Below, in pieces: positions 6,248-7,870 of a stretch of 7,870 nt of DNA. The notes under the pieces were generated by a model. That model was given only the letters and a program-made list of their open reading frames with translations. It did no database searches and was not told the DNA's origin. The DNA lies in NCBI GenBank assembly GCA_946405115.1, contig CAMJGB010000089.1:1-7870 (forward strand), given 5' to 3'. A program made the translations under genes and the position numbers. This DNA comes from an uncultured Clostridia bacterium (GTDB lineage Bacteria > Bacillota > Clostridia > Saccharofermentanales > Saccharofermentanaceae). Every line of letters begins with the position of its first letter. Positions within the stretch are counted from its first letter, which is position 1.

Positions 6248-6982
6248 TCAGGCATGTGACTCCGCCTTCGCTACAGCCTGATTCAAAGACATGCCTGCGA
6301 AGACCTGGGCTCTAAAGAGCTTTCCGTTAACATTATCGCTGACAAAAGCTCCTACTACAACACCAGGGATGGCGCTCTCGGGGGAATTGGGGGCATTGGG
6401 TCCCCCGAGATCTGTCCTGCACCATCCCGGATCAGTGAGATTCATGGTTACGCCTGTGCCATCAAGCTTCGACGCCATATCGACTGTGATCTTATCAAGT
6501 GCCGCCTTAGCAGCAGAGTATCCTGCCTGCTCCGGCTCCAAAGCGATTCCGCTTGTGGTATTAACGATCCTTCCGAATCCGCGCTCAATCATCTTAGGCA
6601 GGAAGTGATAGCAGATTATCGCAGGCGATATTGTATTTACGTTGAAACTTACTTCGTAGTCCTCAGGAGGCGTAAGACAGAACTCCTTGCGGTAAGCAAT
6701 CTGAAGACCCGCATTATTAAGGACTACATCGACATCAACGCCCAAAGCATCGATGTCCTCAAGCATCTTATACACAGTCTTGATGTCATTAAGGTCAGCT
6801 TCCACGGAATGGCACATAACACCCTTAGCCTTGACCTCTTCTTCAAGTGGAGCCGTGTGTTCCTTGCTTCTGCTGTGAAGAATAAGATTGCATCCTTCTG
6901 ATGCCATGAGCAAAGCAGCCAAACGGCCGAGGCCCCTTGAAGCTCCGGTTATAAATACCCACTTTCCCTTAAGATCTGTCAT
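6248..6982 (-). CDS. Short-chain dehydrogenase/reductase (classical SDR)
   Basis: This 244-residue protein is a cytoplasmic NAD(P)-dependent oxidoreductase of the classical SDR family. Visible motifs: TGASRGLG (12-19) for cofactor binding; LHSRS with R38, a position often favouring NADP(H); NNAG (89-92); N116 in FNVNT; catalytic S144 in NTTSG; YSAAK with Y155 and K159; and PGWCRTDLGG (185-194) in the place of the usual PG motif after the active site. The Asn-Ser-Tyr-Lys tetrad is complete, so it should be active; the substrate is unknown. The start is well supported by GGAGG (6991-6995), eight bases upstream. It is preceded by the epimerase gene at 19 bases and followed by the iron alcohol dehydrogenase at 23 bases, suggesting a shared pathway or co-regulation. 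Confidence 0.94.
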   Translation of the reverse strand: MTDLKGKWVFITGASRGLGRLAALLMASEGCNLILHSRSKEHTAPLEEEVKAKGVMCHSVEADLNDIKTVYKMLEDIDALGVDVDVVLNNAGLQIAYRKEFCLTPPEDYEVSFNVNTISPAIICYHFLPKMIERGFGRIVNTTSGIALEPEQAGYSAAKAALDKITVDMASKLDGTGVTMNLTDPGWCRTDLGGPNAPNSPESAIPGVVVGAFVSDNVNGKLFRAQVFAGMSLNQAVAKAESHA

Positions 6983-7001
6983 TAGAAATTCCTCCGGTCA
7001 T

Positions 7002-7870
7002 TCAAATAGATTCCTTCGCATTCTCCAATGCGGCTATTACCTTGTCACACCACTCGTCAAACTCAGGATCTTCCACCTGATACTCGGGATGAGCCATAAC
7101 ATAATCAAGCGCCATCTTCACGCCCTGATCAAACCTTACTGAAGTTCTCATCTGGGGAACGGCTCGCTTAAGCTTACTGATATCGAATACGACTGAAACT
7201 GACTTATCGCCTGTAAGGCTTCCCTCAAAGTCGTATCCGTACTTATCGCCACATGCTGATAGGAATTCGGAAGCAACATGATATGCCTTAAGTTCCTTAC
7301 CCAATGTATCGGCGATAGTCTGATATATCTGATCCCATGTCAAAGACTCGTCGGAAGTTATATGGAATGCTTCTCCGATGGCATGAGGATTGCCCATGAG
7401 TCCTACATATCCTACGGCGAAGTCCCCATTCCATGTGACAGTCCAAAGAGAAGAACCGTCGCCCTGAATGATTACGGGCTTGCCGTCGATGATTCTCTTA
7501 ATCACCTGCCAGGATCCCTTCTTGCCGTGAACGCCCAAAGGAACATTACGCTCATCATATGTATGACTCGGGCGAACTATAGTCACAGGGAAACCTTCTT
7601 CCCTGTACTTTCTCATAAGGAATTCCTCACATGCGATCTTATCTCTCGAGTACTGCCAATGAGGATTAGAAAGCGTCGTGCCTTCGGTAATGACGTACCC
7701 TGCCGAAGGCTTATGGTATGCGGAAGCTGAGCTTATGTAGATATACTGCTTCGTCTTCCCTGCGAAAAGCCTGTAGTCACGCTCCACCTGCGAAGGAACA
7801 AAGCCTATGAACTCGCACACACAATCAAAGGTCATGTCACCTATCTTCGAGGTTACATCCGCCTCATCAT
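7002..7870 (-). CDS. NAD-dependent epimerase/dehydratase, extended SDR family (partial, N-terminus off the right edge)
   Basis: The frame stays open to the right edge, giving 288 complete codons before the TGA stop. An internal ATG at 7835 is not the likely start, because the 11 upstream codons continue a family-like sequence (DEADVTSKIGD, then MTFDCVCEFIGF). The glycine-rich Rossmann motif expected at the N-terminus is therefore outside the window. Visible parts: the strand and active-site serines in QYIYISSASAYHKP; catalytic YSRDK (the YxxxK motif) in NPHWQYSRDKIACEEF; IVRPSHTY; and a C-terminal substrate domain with GDGSSLWTVTWNGDFAVG and AFHITSDESLTWDQIY. Relatives act on nucleotide sugars or other small molecules, and the substrate cannot be assigned. 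It is the first gene visible in the redox operon, so its promoter lies outside the window. Confidence 0.9.
   Translation of the reverse strand, partial: DEADVTSKIGDMTFDCVCEFIGFVPSQVERDYRLFAGKTKQYIYISSASAYHKPSAGYVITEGTTLSNPHWQYSRDKIACEEFLMRKYREEGFPVTIVRPSHTYDERNVPLGVHGKKGSWQVIKRIIDGKPVIIQGDGSSLWTVTWNGDFAVGYVGLMGNPHAIGEAFHITSDESLTWDQIYQTIADTLGKELKAYHVASEFLSACGDKYGYDFEGSLTGDKSVSVVFDISKLKRAVPQMRTSVRFDQGVKMALDYVMAHPEYQVEDPEFDEWCDKVIAALENAKESI

Noticed and set aside
7278..7730. Plus-strand open frame of 150 codons
   Set aside because: It is antisense to the epimerase gene, whose motifs (YSRDK, GDGSS) are unmistakable; the antisense protein has no recognisable features.
7002..7835. Treating ATG 7835 as the true start of the epimerase
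   Set aside because: The frame is open to the window edge and the codons upstream match the expected family sequence. Starting there would remove the whole cofactor-binding motif.

Overview
The window reads as a stretch of Bacillota chromosome, most likely an anaerobic Clostridia-type organism. The evidence is a PolC-type replicative DNA polymerase directly downstream of ispG, a BdhA/YqhD-like iron alcohol dehydrogenase, and a zinc-ribbon/DUF4214 surface protein of a kind common in anaerobic Firmicutes. I cannot name the genus. All six genes lie on the minus strand, so transcription runs from high to low coordinates. The DNA is densely coding: the only gaps above 30 bases are 3135-3218 and 4931-5069.

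Upstream block (7870 to about 4996, transcription order): a partial extended-SDR epimerase/dehydratase whose N-terminus lies outside the window, a classical short-chain dehydrogenase, and an iron-containing alcohol dehydrogenase. Spacings are 19 and 23 bases, each later gene has its own Shine-Dalgarno sequence, and the block ends in an intrinsic terminator. It looks like a three-gene redox operon; its substrate cannot be read from the sequence.

Downstream block (about 4994 to 1): a sigma-A-like promoter lies immediately after that terminator, followed by two small membrane proteins and then ispG and polC. The first membrane protein has one transmembrane segment and a cytoplasmic FHA domain. 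The second has an N-terminal zinc ribbon, one transmembrane segment, an Ig-like (MBG-type) domain and a DUF4214 tail. The ispG-polC pair is a known Clostridial order; here the two membrane proteins precede it.

The most interesting signals are two degenerate domains. First, PolC keeps its PHP residues, but the inserted 3'-5' exonuclease domain has lost its hallmark residues. The first catalytic Asp is Ala, the ExoII Asp is Val, no His occurs anywhere in the second half of the domain, and an acidic insertion of about 80-90 residues interrupts the fold. It is probably unable to proofread. Second, the FHA domain lacks the Arg, Ser, His and Asn that normally bind phosphothreonine. No mobile element, CRISPR array, RNA gene or obviously new defence system was seen.
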